Assembly: GCF_019396385.1 (NCBI RefSeq)
Contig: NZ_JAHKRN010000002.1
Coordinates: 278,312 to 342,311, forward strand
Source: Nonomuraea harbinensis
Lineage (GTDB): Bacteria > Actinomycetota > Actinomycetes > Streptosporangiales > Streptosporangiaceae
Direction: 5' to 3'
DNA length: 64,000 bases
Shown here piece after piece: positions 51,874 to 60,385 of the stretch. The position numbers and the translations under genes are program-made. A model generated the notes under the pieces. That model searched no databases and had not been told where the DNA came from. It worked only from the letters and a program-made list of their open reading frames with translations. Each line of letters opens with the position of its first letter. Position 1 is the first letter of the stretch.

Positions 51874-52370
51874 TCAAGGCCGTGCTGATCGGCCCGCCCG
51901 GGTCCGGCAAGACGACCGTGGGCCGCCTGCTCGCCGAGCGCCTCGGCGTCACCTTCCGCGACACCGACGCCGACGTGGAGGCCGTCGCGGGCAAGCCCGT
52001 CAGCGACATCTTCATCGAGGACGGCGAGGAACACTTCCGCGAGCTGGAGCTGGAGGCGGTGCGCAGGGCGCTGGACGAGCACGACGGCGTCCTGTCCCTC
52101 GGCGGCGGCGCCGTGCTGCGCGAGGAGACCCAGGCCATGCTCGACGGCCGCCCCGTCGTCTACCTCCAGGTCGGCCTGGCCGACGCGGTCCAGCGCGTCG
52201 GCCTCGGCTCGGCCAGGCCGCTGCTCGTGCTCAACCCGCGCAGCCGGCTGAAGAAGCTCATGGAGGAGCGGCGGCCCGTCTACGAGCGGCTCGCCGTGCT
52301 CACCGTGGCGACCGACAAGCGCGAGCCCGCCGAGCTCGCCGACGAGATCGTGGAAGGGCTGGGCCGATGA
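51870..52370 (+). CDS. aroK: Shikimate kinase
   Basis: A 166-residue P-loop kinase that phosphorylates shikimate. Walker A is [15 protein letters not shown]; the substrate motif FRDTDADVE and the GGGAVLREE loop follow. ATG 51870 overlaps the aroC stop (ATGA). It is complete and followed by aroB with a 4-base overlap. Confidence 0.96.
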   Translation: MIKAVLIGPPGSGKTTVGRLLAERLGVTFRDTDADVEAVAGKPVSDIFIEDGEEHFRELELEAVRRALDEHDGVLSLGGGAVLREETQAMLDGRPVVYLQVGLADAVQRVGLGSARPLLVLNPRSRLKKLMEERRPVYERLAVLTVATDKREPAELADEIVEGLGR

Positions 52371-53443
52371 CCGCGGCTACCCGCATCACCGTGAAGGGCG
52401 AGAGCCCGTACGACGTCGTGGTCGGCACCGGGGTCCACGGCGAGCTGCCCGGCCTGCTCAGGCCCGGCGTCTCCACCGTCGCCGTGATCCACCCCGAGAG
52501 CCTGCCGGAGCTGGCCCGCCCCGTCACCGCCGTCCTGGCCGAGGCCGGCTACGACGTGGTGGCGTTGCCGGTGCCCGACGGCGAGGCGTGCAAGACCGCG
52601 GAGGTGGCCGCCGGCCTCTGGTCGGCGTTCGGCCGCCACGGCATGACCCGGTCCGACGCGGTCGTCGGCGTCGGCGGCGGGGCGACCACCGACCTGGCCG
52701 GGTTCGTGGCCGCCACCTGGCTGCGCGGCGTCCAGGTGGTGCTGGTGCCCACGACGCTGCTCGCCATGGTCGACGCCGCGGTCGGCGGCAAGAACGGCAT
52801 CGACACCCCCGAGGGCAAGAACCTCGTCGGCACCTTCCTGCCGCCTGCCGGGGTGCTGTGCGAGCTGTCGGTGCTCGACGGCATGCCCCGCGCCGATTAC
52901 GTGGCCGGCCTGGCCGAGATCATCAAGGGCGGGTTCATCGCCGACCCCGTCATCCTCGACCTCGTCGAGGCCGACCCCGAGGCCGCCGCCCGCCCCGGCG
53001 GGCCCCACACCCGCGAGCTGATCGAGCGCAAGATCCGGGTCAAGGCCGAGGTCGTCGGCGCCGACCTGCGCGAGTCGGGCCTGCGCGAGATCCTCAACTA
53101 CGGCCACACGCTCGCCCACGCCATCGAGCGGGCCGAGCACTACCGGATGCGCCACGGCGAGGCCGTCGCCATCGGCATGATGTACGCGGCCGAGCTGTCC
53201 AGGCTCGACGGCCGCGCCGACCTCGTCGAGCGCACCCGGGCCATCCTCACCTCGGTCGGCCTGCCCACCGGCTACCACGCCGACGCCTGGCCCCGGCTGC
53301 GCGACCACATGCGCCTCGACAAGAAGAACCGCGGGGCCAAACAGCGCTTCGTCGTCCTCGACGAACTGGCCGTGCCCGCCCGGCTGGAAGGCCCGCCCGA
53401 GGAGCTCCTGGAGGACGCGTACAAGGTCATCGGGCGGTCATGA
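52367..53443 (+). CDS. aroB: 3-dehydroquinate synthase
   Basis: A 358-residue NAD- and metal-dependent enzyme that cyclises DAHP to 3-dehydroquinate. Signatures are VVGVGGGATTDLAGFVAATW, MVDAAVGGKNGIDTPEGKN and NYGHTLAHAIE with a metal-binding His. ATG 52367 overlaps the aroK stop. It is the last gene of the aro operon seen here; aroQ and aroE are not in the window. Confidence 0.97.
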   Translation: MTAATRITVKGESPYDVVVGTGVHGELPGLLRPGVSTVAVIHPESLPELARPVTAVLAEAGYDVVALPVPDGEACKTAEVAAGLWSAFGRHGMTRSDAVVGVGGGATTDLAGFVAATWLRGVQVVLVPTTLLAMVDAAVGGKNGIDTPEGKNLVGTFLPPAGVLCELSVLDGMPRADYVAGLAEIIKGGFIADPVILDLVEADPEAAARPGGPHTRELIERKIRVKAEVVGADLRESGLREILNYGHTLAHAIERAEHYRMRHGEAVAIGMMYAAELSRLDGRADLVERTRAILTSVGLPTGYHADAWPRLRDHMRLDKKNRGAKQRFVVLDELAVPARLEGPPEELLEDAYKVIGRS

Positions 53444-53546
53444 AACGGGCGCGCGCCGGGGTGGCGGCGCGCGCGGGCGCGGCCGAGCCACTACAGTCGT
53501 GGGGCCCACGCCGCAGCACGAGAAACGCGGAGATGAACAGCAGGTC

Positions 53547-54305
53547 ATGAGGCATTACGGCTCCTTCGTCGCTCTCGGTGACAGCTTCACCGAAGGCCTG
53601 AACGACCCCGGCAGCAACGGCCACTTCCGCGGCTGGGCCGATCGGGTCGCCGAACGGCTCGCACTGGACGATTCGTCCTTCCGCTACGCCAACCTGGCGG
53701 TGCGCGGCAGGCTGCTCGACCAGATCGTCGCCGACCAGGTGCCGCAGGCGGTCGAGATGTCGCCCGACCTGGTCAGCCTCTGCGCCGGCGGCAACGACCT
53801 CCTGCGTCCCGGCAGCGACCCGGACGTGATGGCCAAGAAGCTCTCCGGCGCGGTCCGCGCGCTGCGCGCCACCGGCGCGGACGTGCTGCTGTTCACCGGG
53901 GTCGACCCGCGTGACACGCCGCTGATGCGCCGCCTGCGCGGCCGCTTCGCCATCTACTACCTGCACATCCGCTCGATCGCCGACCTCTACGGGTGCCGGC
54001 TGGTCGACCAGTGGTCGATGCAGGGGTTGCGCGACTGGCGGGCGTGGAGCCCGGACCGCCTCCACATGAACGCCGACGGTCACCGCCTGGTGGCGGCCCG
54101 CGTCCTCGACGTCCTCGGCGTGCCGTTCGACGAGTGGCACAAGGTGTGGCCGGAGCGCGTCGTCGACCCTCGCGCCCGCCGCCGCGAGGACGCCCAGTGG
54201 ATCCGCGAGTATCTCGTCCCGTGGGTGTCGCGCCGCGTCCGCGGCGTCTCCTCCGGCGACGGGATGTCTCCCAAGCGTCCGGAGCTGTCTCACTGGACGG
54301 TGTAG
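53547..54305 (+). CDS. SGNH/GDSL-family hydrolase
   Basis: A 252-residue cytoplasmic esterase-fold protein. The four SGNH blocks are visible: ALGDSFTEGL (Ser), RGRLLDQI (Gly), CAGGNDLLRPG (Asn) and SPDRLHMNADGHRL (Asp and His). The family removes acyl or acetyl groups; the substrate is unknown. ATG 53547 is the first codon of the fold. TACAGT at 53492-53497 is a likely -10 with a leader of about 45 bases. No signal peptide is seen. Confidence 0.88.
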   Translation: MRHYGSFVALGDSFTEGLNDPGSNGHFRGWADRVAERLALDDSSFRYANLAVRGRLLDQIVADQVPQAVEMSPDLVSLCAGGNDLLRPGSDPDVMAKKLSGAVRALRATGADVLLFTGVDPRDTPLMRRLRGRFAIYYLHIRSIADLYGCRLVDQWSMQGLRDWRAWSPDRLHMNADGHRLVAARVLDVLGVPFDEWHKVWPERVVDPRARRREDAQWIREYLVPWVSRRVRGVSSGDGMSPKRPELSHWTV

Positions 54306-54347
54306 AACCCCGTTCACATCCCGGAGGATTTCTGCCCGGCGGCCCGC

Positions 54348-54977
54348 TCAGCCGTTGAGTCTGGCCGCCTGCATGGCGCTCAGCCGCCGCACGAACCGAG
54401 CGGTGACGATCGCCGTCGGCACGACCGCCATGTGCAGGGCCAGGCTGGCCCAGCCGGCCGGCGTGAACTCGTATATCCGGTAAAGGTCGTTGTCCTCCCT
54501 GCGTTCGTACTGGGTGGCGAGGAGTGTCGTCCAGTCGATCCAGAAGAGGGGCCAGGTCAGGAACGTGACCAGCCACATGGCCCACCACGTGTGCAGGAGA
54601 CCGGCCGGGGCTGTCGCGCGGCCGCGTCCGGGCGGGCTGGAGGCGTGCCAGACGTCGTCGGCGATCTGCTTGGGAAGCCACAGGCCGGCGATCGGGATGA
54701 ACCAGGCGTATACCGCCATGGAGGGGCGGTAGCGCAGCCGGCCAGGCGCGAACTGTTCGGCGACGACTCGTACCCGGAAGAACCAGAGCACCCAGCACGC
54801 CGTCAGCGCCAGGCCGGAGACGATCTGGGCCACCCACGTGATCGTGCTGATCAGCTCGTCGGACTCGTGAAGGTCGCCGTAGGTCTCCACCGAGCGCCAC
54901 CGTCCCGCGTCGTCGGCGATGTCGAACTGGTGAACCACCGTGCTCACGGAGACCACGGCGAAGAGGGCAAGGAGCAC
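54348..54977 (-). CDS. DUF4328-domain membrane protein, N-terminus altered
   Basis: A 209-residue membrane protein with four hydrophobic segments. YAWFIPIAGLWLPKQIADDVW is the DUF4328 signature. The function is unknown; such domains often follow Ser/Thr kinases or sit in kinase-linked genes. The frame stays open upstream of GTG 54977 and encodes WPRRIAIYVLL, which looks like the natural start of the first helix. That text overlaps the kinase fragment in another frame, so the native start appears lost at a deletion junction. It could still be made from GTG 54977. Confidence 0.7.
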   Translation of the reverse strand: MLLALFAVVSVSTVVHQFDIADDAGRWRSVETYGDLHESDELISTITWVAQIVSGLALTACWVLWFFRVRVVAEQFAPGRLRYRPSMAVYAWFIPIAGLWLPKQIADDVWHASSPPGRGRATAPAGLLHTWWAMWLVTFLTWPLFWIDWTTLLATQYERREDNDLYRIYEFTPAGWASLALHMAVVPTAIVTARFVRRLSAMQAARLNG

Positions 54978-55002
54978 ATAGATGGCGATCCTTCTGGGCC
55001 AT

Positions 55003-55557
55003 GGCCTGTTCGGGGGACATGAACGCGGCGGTGCCCAGCACGGTGGAGGTCTGGGTGTGGCTCGTGGCGTCCAGGGCGCGGGCGATGCCGAAGTCGATCA
55101 GGCGGGGCCCGTCCTCGGCGAGGATGACGTTGGCGGGTTCGAGGTCGCGGTGCACCATCCCGCAGGCGTGCACGGCGGCGAGTCCTTCGGCGAGCCCCGC
55201 TCCCAGCACCGCGGCCGACTCCAGGGGGAGCGGCCCGTGCTCTTCGACGGCCTGGTGCAGGGAAGGACCGGGGATGTAGGCGGTGGCCAGCCACGGCCGG
55301 GCGGCCTCGGTGTCGGCGTCCACGACCTGGGCGGTGTAGAACCCGCCGACCTTGCGGGCGGCCTCCACGTCGGAAGCGAAGCGGCGCCGGAAGTCCGCGT
55401 TGTCGGCCAGTTCGGGGCGCACCACCTTGACGGCCACCAGGCGCCCGCCCGGGGAACGGCCCAGGAACACCTGCCCCATCCCGCCCCCGCCGAGCCGTGC
55501 GTGCAGCCGATACGGGCCGATCTGGGTCGGGTCGCCGTCGCGTAGGGGGTTGGCCAT
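55003..55557 (-). pseudogene. Truncated Ser/Thr protein kinase
   Basis: The first 185 residues form a bacterial Hanks-type kinase. The glycine loop is RLGGGGMGQVFLG, the ATP Lys is in VAVKVV (Lys44), DFG is at 155-157 and GTAAFMSPEQA ends the match. After that, homology stops and the frame runs on as nonsense across the DUF4328 gene. The lower lobe (helix F onward), transmembrane segment and sensor are missing. The catalytic loop reads HRDLEPANV, with Glu140 replacing the Lys of HRDLKPxN. Deletion joining it to DUF4328 in another frame explains the structure. ATG 55557 is the start. Confidence 0.75.
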
Positions 55558-55800
55558 GGCACCGCTTTCCGCGTTGAGATCTTGACAGCCGGTGGTGATG
55601 ATCCCAAAAAGGCGCGTGTCCTGGAGGGGACTTCGACCCCCGGCGTCCCCGAAGACCGCCTCTACACCGACCGCGGCCGGCTACGACGGGAGGTTCGACG
55701 CCCTTCGCCGGAGTGACGGCGGGACAGGCGGGCCGAAGGCTCGCTATCGGCGCTCAGCCCGAGGGGGTTCCCGAAAAGATCTTGACTGTAGACCTGAGGT

Positions 55801-57831
55801 TCAGTCGCCGGACGAGAGCCGGCGCAGGGCGGCGCGGGGAACGCCCGGGTCGGTGGTGCGCCAGAACGGGGGCAGTGAGCCCAGCAGGAAGCCGCTGTAG
55901 CGCGCCGTGGCGAGGCGCGGGTCCAGCACGGCGATCACGCCCCTGTCGTCCTGGGAGCGCAGCAGGCGCCCCGTGCCCTGGGCGAGGAGGAGCGCCGCGT
56001 GGGTGGCCGCGACCGTCATGAAGCCGTTGCCGCCCCTGGCGGCGACGTGTCGCTGCCTGGCCGAGGTGAGCGGGTCGTCGGGGCGCGGGAACGGGACGCG
56101 GTCGATGATGACCAGGCGCAGCGACGGCCCCGGCACGTCGACGCCCTGCCACAGCGACAGTGTGCCGAACAGGCAGGTCGGCTCGTCTTCCGCGAACTGC
56201 TTGACGAGCAGCATCGTCGAGTCGTCGCCCTGGCACAGCAGCGGCACGTCGAGGCGGTCGCGGAGGGCCTCGGTGGCGGCCTTGGCGGCGCGCATCGAGG
56301 AGAACAGGCCGAGCGTGCGCCCGCCGGCCGCCTCGATCAGCTCGGCGATCTCGTCGAGGTAGGCCTGCGGCAGGCCGTCGCGGCCCGGCTGCGGCAGGTG
56401 CTTGGCGACGTACAGGATGCCCGCGCGGGGGTGGTCGAACGGGGAGCCGACGTCGATGCCCTGCCAGTCGTCGTCGCCGAGCCCCCACTGGCGGGCCATG
56501 CCGTCGAAGCTGCCGCCGAGCGCCAGCGTGGCGGAGGTGAGCACGACGGTGCGGTCGCCGAAGAGCTTGTCGCGGAGCATGCCGCCGACGTTGAGCGGGG
56601 CGACGCGGAGGGTCGGCGGGCGGCGGTCGGTGCCGCCGTCGAGCCACACCACCTCGGCGCGGTCGGACTCCGAGGCGTGCCCGTAGGCCTCCAGCATGCG
56701 CACGGCCGTGTCGTGCACCTCGTCCAGCGCGGTGAACGCGGCCTTGCGCTGGCCCGCCCTGTCGGGGTCGTCCTTGTCGCCGCCGCGCGGCCCGAGCGCG
56801 GTGAGGCAGCGGGCCGCGCTGTCGCGGACGAGCGCGAGCGTCAGCCCGAGCACCTCGGGCAGCTCGTCGACGCGGCCAGGCGGGGCGGCGGCCAGCAGTG
56901 CCTTGAGGTCCTCGCTCGCCTCCATCAGCTGGTCGGCGACCGGCTGGTCGATCAGGCGGCCCACCCGGCGCACCGCGAGGGCGACGGTGGTCTCCGACAG
57001 CTCGCCGGTGACCACCGAGGTAACCCGGTCGACCAGCTCGTGGGCCTCGTCGACGACGACCAGCCGATGCTCGGGCAGCACCGGCAGGTCGCCCATCGCG
57101 TCGATGGCGAGCAGCGCGTGGTTGGTGACGACCACGTCGACCTCGCCCGCGCGCGCCCTGGCCAGCTCGGCGAAGCACTCGGCGCCGCTGGGGCACCGGC
57201 CGGCGCCCAGGCACTCCTGGGCGCTGACGGAGAACTGCCGCCAGGCCTGCTCGCTGACCCCGGGCACCAGCTCGTCGCGGTCGCCGGTCTCGGTCTCCTC
57301 GGCCCACTCCTGGATGCGCTGCACCATCCGGCCGGTCGCGCTCACGTCGCGGGCGTCGAACAGCTGGTCCTGCTCGTCCTCTTCGGGCCAGGCGGCGGTC
57401 AGCTTGTAGCGGCACAGGTAGTTGCGGCGGCCCTTGAGTATGGCGAACGTCGGCTCGTGCGGCAGCTCCTTGCCGAGCGCCTCGGCGAGCCGGGGCAGGT
57501 CGCGGTCGACGAGCTGGCGCTGGAGCGCGATCGTGGCCGTGGAGACCACCACGGGTTTGTCGGCGTCCATCGCGTGGCGGATCGACGGCACCAGGTAGGC
57601 CAGCGACTTGCCGGTGCCGGTGCCGGCCTGGACGGCCAGGTGGTCGCCGTCGTCGATGGCCTGCTGCACGGCCTTCACCATCGTGATCTGGCCTTGCCGC
57701 TCGGTCCCCCCGAGCGCGTCGACCGCGACGCTGAGCAGGGAGTCGGCTGACGGGAGATGGGAGTCCGGCACGGCAGTAAACGCTACCCGCATTCCGGCGC
57801 CCGTCGCGCCGGACGTGAGGTGATCGGCCAT
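55801..57831 (-). CDS. DinG-family ATP-dependent DNA helicase
   Basis: A 676-residue superfamily 2 helicase of the XPD/DinG group. Walker A is AGTGTGKSLAY, DEAH is in VVVDEAHEL, and VLTSATLALGG is motif III. Four Cys (one in NYLCRYK, three in ECLGAGRCPSGAEC) are placed to hold a 4Fe-4S cluster. It unwinds 5'-tailed DNA and D- or R-loops during repair. ATG 57831 (MADHLTSG) is chosen; the open frame extends upstream into non-conserved text. It has no SOS-type dyad upstream. Bases 55558-55800 downstream hold no gene. Confidence 0.88.
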   Translation of the reverse strand: MADHLTSGATGAGMRVAFTAVPDSHLPSADSLLSVAVDALGGTERQGQITMVKAVQQAIDDGDHLAVQAGTGTGKSLAYLVPSIRHAMDADKPVVVSTATIALQRQLVDRDLPRLAEALGKELPHEPTFAILKGRRNYLCRYKLTAAWPEEDEQDQLFDARDVSATGRMVQRIQEWAEETETGDRDELVPGVSEQAWRQFSVSAQECLGAGRCPSGAECFAELARARAGEVDVVVTNHALLAIDAMGDLPVLPEHRLVVVDEAHELVDRVTSVVTGELSETTVALAVRRVGRLIDQPVADQLMEASEDLKALLAAAPPGRVDELPEVLGLTLALVRDSAARCLTALGPRGGDKDDPDRAGQRKAAFTALDEVHDTAVRMLEAYGHASESDRAEVVWLDGGTDRRPPTLRVAPLNVGGMLRDKLFGDRTVVLTSATLALGGSFDGMARQWGLGDDDWQGIDVGSPFDHPRAGILYVAKHLPQPGRDGLPQAYLDEIAELIEAAGGRTLGLFSSMRAAKAATEALRDRLDVPLLCQGDDSTMLLVKQFAEDEPTCLFGTLSLWQGVDVPGPSLRLVIIDRVPFPRPDDPLTSARQRHVAARGGNGFMTVAATHAALLLAQGTGRLLRSQDDRGVIAVLDPRLATARYSGFLLGSLPPFWRTTDPGVPRAALRRLSSGD

Positions 57832-57882
57832 GCGCATCCCGGAATTCGCGGACCTCTCCGCCGCGTCCCGTGGCACACTGGC

Positions 57883-57896
57883 GGTGGAACTCCACC
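57883..57896. promoter_or_regulatory. GGTGGA-AC-TCCACC palindrome between dinG-like and repeat-protein genes
   Basis: A perfect 6-base inverted repeat with a 2-base spacer lies in the divergent promoter region (57832-57997). It is a candidate operator for either gene; no regulator is assigned. Confidence 0.35.
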
Positions 57897-57997
57897 TGGG
57901 GACCATGGGAAAAAGTGGGTTCAAGGTGGGGATGGGAAGTCCGTTTTGGTAGGGTTTTCCGGGGTTGAGTGGACGGATAAAGGCTGGTACTAGCAGT

Positions 57998-59236
57998 ATG
58001 TCTGCCATGTCGGAAGTTGTCCCGTTGCCGTCGTTCGGCGAAGTCTTCTTCGATGCCCGAGGCCAGGAGCGGTGCCTCAGGGTCACCTGGCACGAAGGCA
58101 CCCTGGTGCTCAGCCTGTGGCGGGGAGAGATGTGCACCGCGAGCTTCCGCATGCCGCTCGACGACGTCGGCAGGCTGCTCGACACCCTTGACGAGGGATA
58201 CGCCGAGGCCACCGGCGAGCACGAGCCCGACGGTCACGCGGCCGACGTGCCCGCCGCCGACCCCGCCGCCGAGGTCATCCCCGGCACGGGCACCTACCAC
58301 CGGCCCGCCCCGCCGCCCCTCCACGACGAGCGGCCCGCCGCGCCGCTCGGCCCCAACGACGTGCTCGTCGCCCGCGGCAACCTCAACCACCAGGACAAGC
58401 TGGTCGCCTCGCGCGCCGAGACCACCCCGCCGCACGCCCAGCCCTTCGCCGGCCCGCAGTACGCCGAGCAGGCGAACGACCCGTTCACCGGCCCCCAGTA
58501 CGCCGTCGACGCCGGCTACCGCGACCCCTACTCGGGCCCGCAGTACGTGCAGCACGACGCCCAGCCGTTCGCCGGCCCGCAGTACGCCGACGAGCCGGCC
58601 TACCAGCTGCCCGGCGGCCAGCCCCCGCACACCGACCCGCTCGGCTTCCCGTCGCAGGCCCGCCCCGCCGAGCCCGCCTACGAGCAGCGCGGCGACTCCT
58701 ACGGCGGCGGCCAGTACCAGCAGCAGGCCGCACCACCAGCACCGCCCGCGCAGCCGCGCACCTCGCCCAGCGGCGGCGCCGGCCTGGGCACGCCCATGCA
58801 CGGCATCCCGGGCGCCGGCCGCCGCCAGGACCCGTTCCGCGGCCAGGAGCCCACGTACGGCCAGGACCCCTCCTACGGGCAGGACCCGGGCTACGGTCAC
58901 AGCCAAGACCCCGGTTACGCCAAGGACCCCGGTTACGCCAAGGACCCGGGCTACGGCCAGGATCCCCATTACCGGCAGGATCCCTCGTACGGGCAGGACC
59001 CGGGCTACGGGCACGACTCCTCGTACGGGCAGGACCCCGGCTACGGCCAGAACGCCGCCTACGGGCAGGAGCGTTACGGCGGCGGCGCCCCCAACCCGGT
59101 CGACCCGCTGCTGTCGATGGGCCAGCAGGAGCCCGACAGGACTCGCCCGTACCTCGGTGAGCCGCTGTTCTCGACCGGCGAGCGCCTGCGCCCGGACCAG
59201 CAGTACGACGACCCGCGCGACCGCCGCGAGTGGTGA
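57998..59236 (+). CDS. Pro/Gln/Tyr-rich repeat protein with conserved N-terminal domain
   Basis: A 412-residue protein. Residues 1-65 are a folded domain (PSFGEVFFDARGQERCLRVT, then LVLSLWRGEMCTASFRMPLD) that looks conserved. The remainder is low-complexity: four PFxGPQY-type repeats (58441-58600), then 13 tandem hexapeptides close to GQDPxY (58841-59077). It has no signal or membrane segment. A TTGAGT-N17-TACTAG promoter (57965-57993) ends just before ATG 57998; ATG 58007 is an alternative. Tyr/Gln-rich repeats suggest a disordered, possibly self-associating tail. Confidence 0.75.
   Translation: MSAMSEVVPLPSFGEVFFDARGQERCLRVTWHEGTLVLSLWRGEMCTASFRMPLDDVGRLLDTLDEGYAEATGEHEPDGHAADVPAADPAAEVIPGTGTYHRPAPPPLHDERPAAPLGPNDVLVARGNLNHQDKLVASRAETTPPHAQPFAGPQYAEQANDPFTGPQYAVDAGYRDPYSGPQYVQHDAQPFAGPQYADEPAYQLPGGQPPHTDPLGFPSQARPAEPAYEQRGDSYGGGQYQQQAAPPAPPAQPRTSPSGGAGLGTPMHGIPGAGRRQDPFRGQEPTYGQDPSYGQDPGYGHSQDPGYAKDPGYAKDPGYGQDPHYRQDPSYGQDPGYGHDSSYGQDPGYGQNAAYGQERYGGGAPNPVDPLLSMGQQEPDRTRPYLGEPLFSTGERLRPDQQYDDPRDRREW
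58841..59077 (+). repeat. In-frame tandem 18-bp repeats encoding GQDPxY units
   Basis: About 13 units of 18 bases (one of 24, one of 15) encode GQEPTY, GQDPSY, GQDPGY, AKDPGY and variants. Two AKDPGY units are nearly identical in DNA. Such arrays change length by slippage or recombination, so strains should differ here. Confidence 0.85.
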
Positions 59237-59246
59237 CCGCCCGGCG

Positions 59247-59504
59247 TCAGCCCATCTGGCTGTCGGCGTAGCACCAGCGCCAGGTCTCACCCCGCTCGAA
59301 CGACTGCACCACCGGGTGACCGGTGCCGTGGAAGTGGGCGGTGGCGTGCTTGGCCGGGGACGAGTCGCAGCAGCCGATGTGGCCGCAGTCGAGGCAGCGG
59401 CGCAGGTGCACCCACCGGCCGCCCTCGGCCAGACATTCCTCGCATCCCTCGGGCGTGCGCGCCTCGGGATCGTCCGCCTGAATCAGATGTTCGCACATAG
59501 CCAT
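59247..59504 (-). CDS. UBP-type zinc finger protein
   Basis: An 85-residue protein formed by one UBP-type zinc finger: CEECLAEGGRWVHLRRCLDCG, then IGCCDSSPAKHATAHFHGTGH with the Cys and His ligands. In eukaryotes the domain binds ubiquitin C-termini; the bacterial role is unknown. ATG 59504 follows TAGGAT (59512-59517, minus strand) by 7 bases, a leaderless start. It is divergent from the ABC operon. Confidence 0.85.
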   Translation of the reverse strand: MAMCEHLIQADDPEARTPEGCEECLAEGGRWVHLRRCLDCGHIGCCDSSPAKHATAHFHGTGHPVVQSFERGETWRWCYADSQMG

Positions 59505-59511
59505 GTCCGCG

Positions 59512-59517
59512 ATCCTA
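59512..59517 (-). promoter_or_regulatory. -10 box TAGGAT for UBP zinc finger gene
   Basis: TAGGAT on the minus strand, 7 bases from ATG 59504, with no ribosome binding site. Confidence 0.45.
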
Positions 59518-59623
59518 AACACAGGTTCGCAGCGATTTCGGCCGCGCCTCTTGCTGCGTGTCGGGTGAACGTGGACTCTGTGCTCATCGGGGAGTGATCT
59601 GGACCACAATCCCGGGAGCCGCG

Positions 59624-60385
59624 GTGCTCGAAATCCGCAATCTCGAGGTCGTCTACGACGACGTCATGCTGGTGCTGCGCGGCGTGAGCCTCGCCGTCCC
59701 GCCCGGCTCCATCGTGGCGCTCCTCGGCGCGAACGGCGCGGGCAAGACGACGCTGCTGCGCGCCCTGTCGGGGCTGCTCGACGTGCACGATGGCGAGGTC
59801 ACCAAGGGGGCGATCACCCTTGAGGGCGAGCCGATCCACCACCTGAGGCCCGCCCAGATCGTCCGGCGCGGCATCAGCCAGGTCATGGAGGGCCGGCGCA
59901 TCCTGGCCGAGCTGACCGTCGAGGAGAACCTCAGGGTCGGCGGCCACACCGCGGCGCTGTCGCACCTGGACCGGGTCTACGGCCTGTTCCCGGTGCTGCG
60001 CGAGCGGCGCGGCAGCGTGGCCGGCTACCTGTCCGGCGGCGAGCAGCAGATGCTGGCCGTCGGCCGCGCCCTCATGGCCGGCCCCCGCTACCTGCTGCTG
60101 GACGAGCCCAGCCTGGGCCTGGCCCCGTCGCTGGTCGCCCAGGTGCGCGACCTCGTGGTGGAGATCAACAGGCAGGGCACCACGGTGCTGCTCGTCGAGC
60201 AGAACGCCGCCATGGCGCTGTCCATCGCGAGCCACGGCTACGTGATGGAGACCGGGAAGATCGTCATGGACAAGCCGTCCGCCGAGCTGCTCGCCGACGA
60301 GGACATCAAGGAGTTCTACCTCGGCGCGGTCCGCTCCTTCCGCGAGGTCAAGCACTACAAGCGCAGGAAGCGGTGGCTGTCGTGA
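59624..60385 (+). CDS. Branched-chain-type ABC transporter ATP-binding protein, LivF-like
   Basis: A 253-residue ATPase. Walker A is LGANGAGKTTLLR, the signature LSGGEQQMLAVGRAL and Walker B LLLDEPSLGL. It belongs to the hydrophobic amino acid (HAAT/Liv) importer class. GTG 59624 has GGGAG 5 bases upstream. A basic C-terminal extension (KHYKRRKRWLS) is present. It overlaps the LivG-like gene by 4 bases and opens an operon that also encodes an acyl-CoA ligase, so the substrate may be a carboxylic acid rather than an amino acid. Confidence 0.9.
   Translation: MLEIRNLEVVYDDVMLVLRGVSLAVPPGSIVALLGANGAGKTTLLRALSGLLDVHDGEVTKGAITLEGEPIHHLRPAQIVRRGISQVMEGRRILAELTVEENLRVGGHTAALSHLDRVYGLFPVLRERRGSVAGYLSGGEQQMLAVGRALMAGPRYLLLDEPSLGLAPSLVAQVRDLVVEINRQGTTVLLVEQNAAMALSIASHGYVMETGKIVMDKPSAELLADEDIKEFYLGAVRSFREVKHYKRRKRWLS

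Noticed and set aside
55627..55700. tRNA-like segment after the kinase start
   Set aside because: The TTCGA-containing hairpin has no matching acceptor stem or anticodon arm.
55577..55786. Direct repeats AGATCTTGAC exactly 200 bases apart (55577 and 55777), suggesting an inserted element
   Set aside because: The intervening DNA has no transposase, inverted ends or unusual base composition; a 10-base repeat may be chance.
55754..59290. Minus-strand open frame of over 1100 codons spanning DinG and the repeat protein
   Set aside because: It is in another frame across two well-supported genes and is low-complexity; it is a composition artefact.
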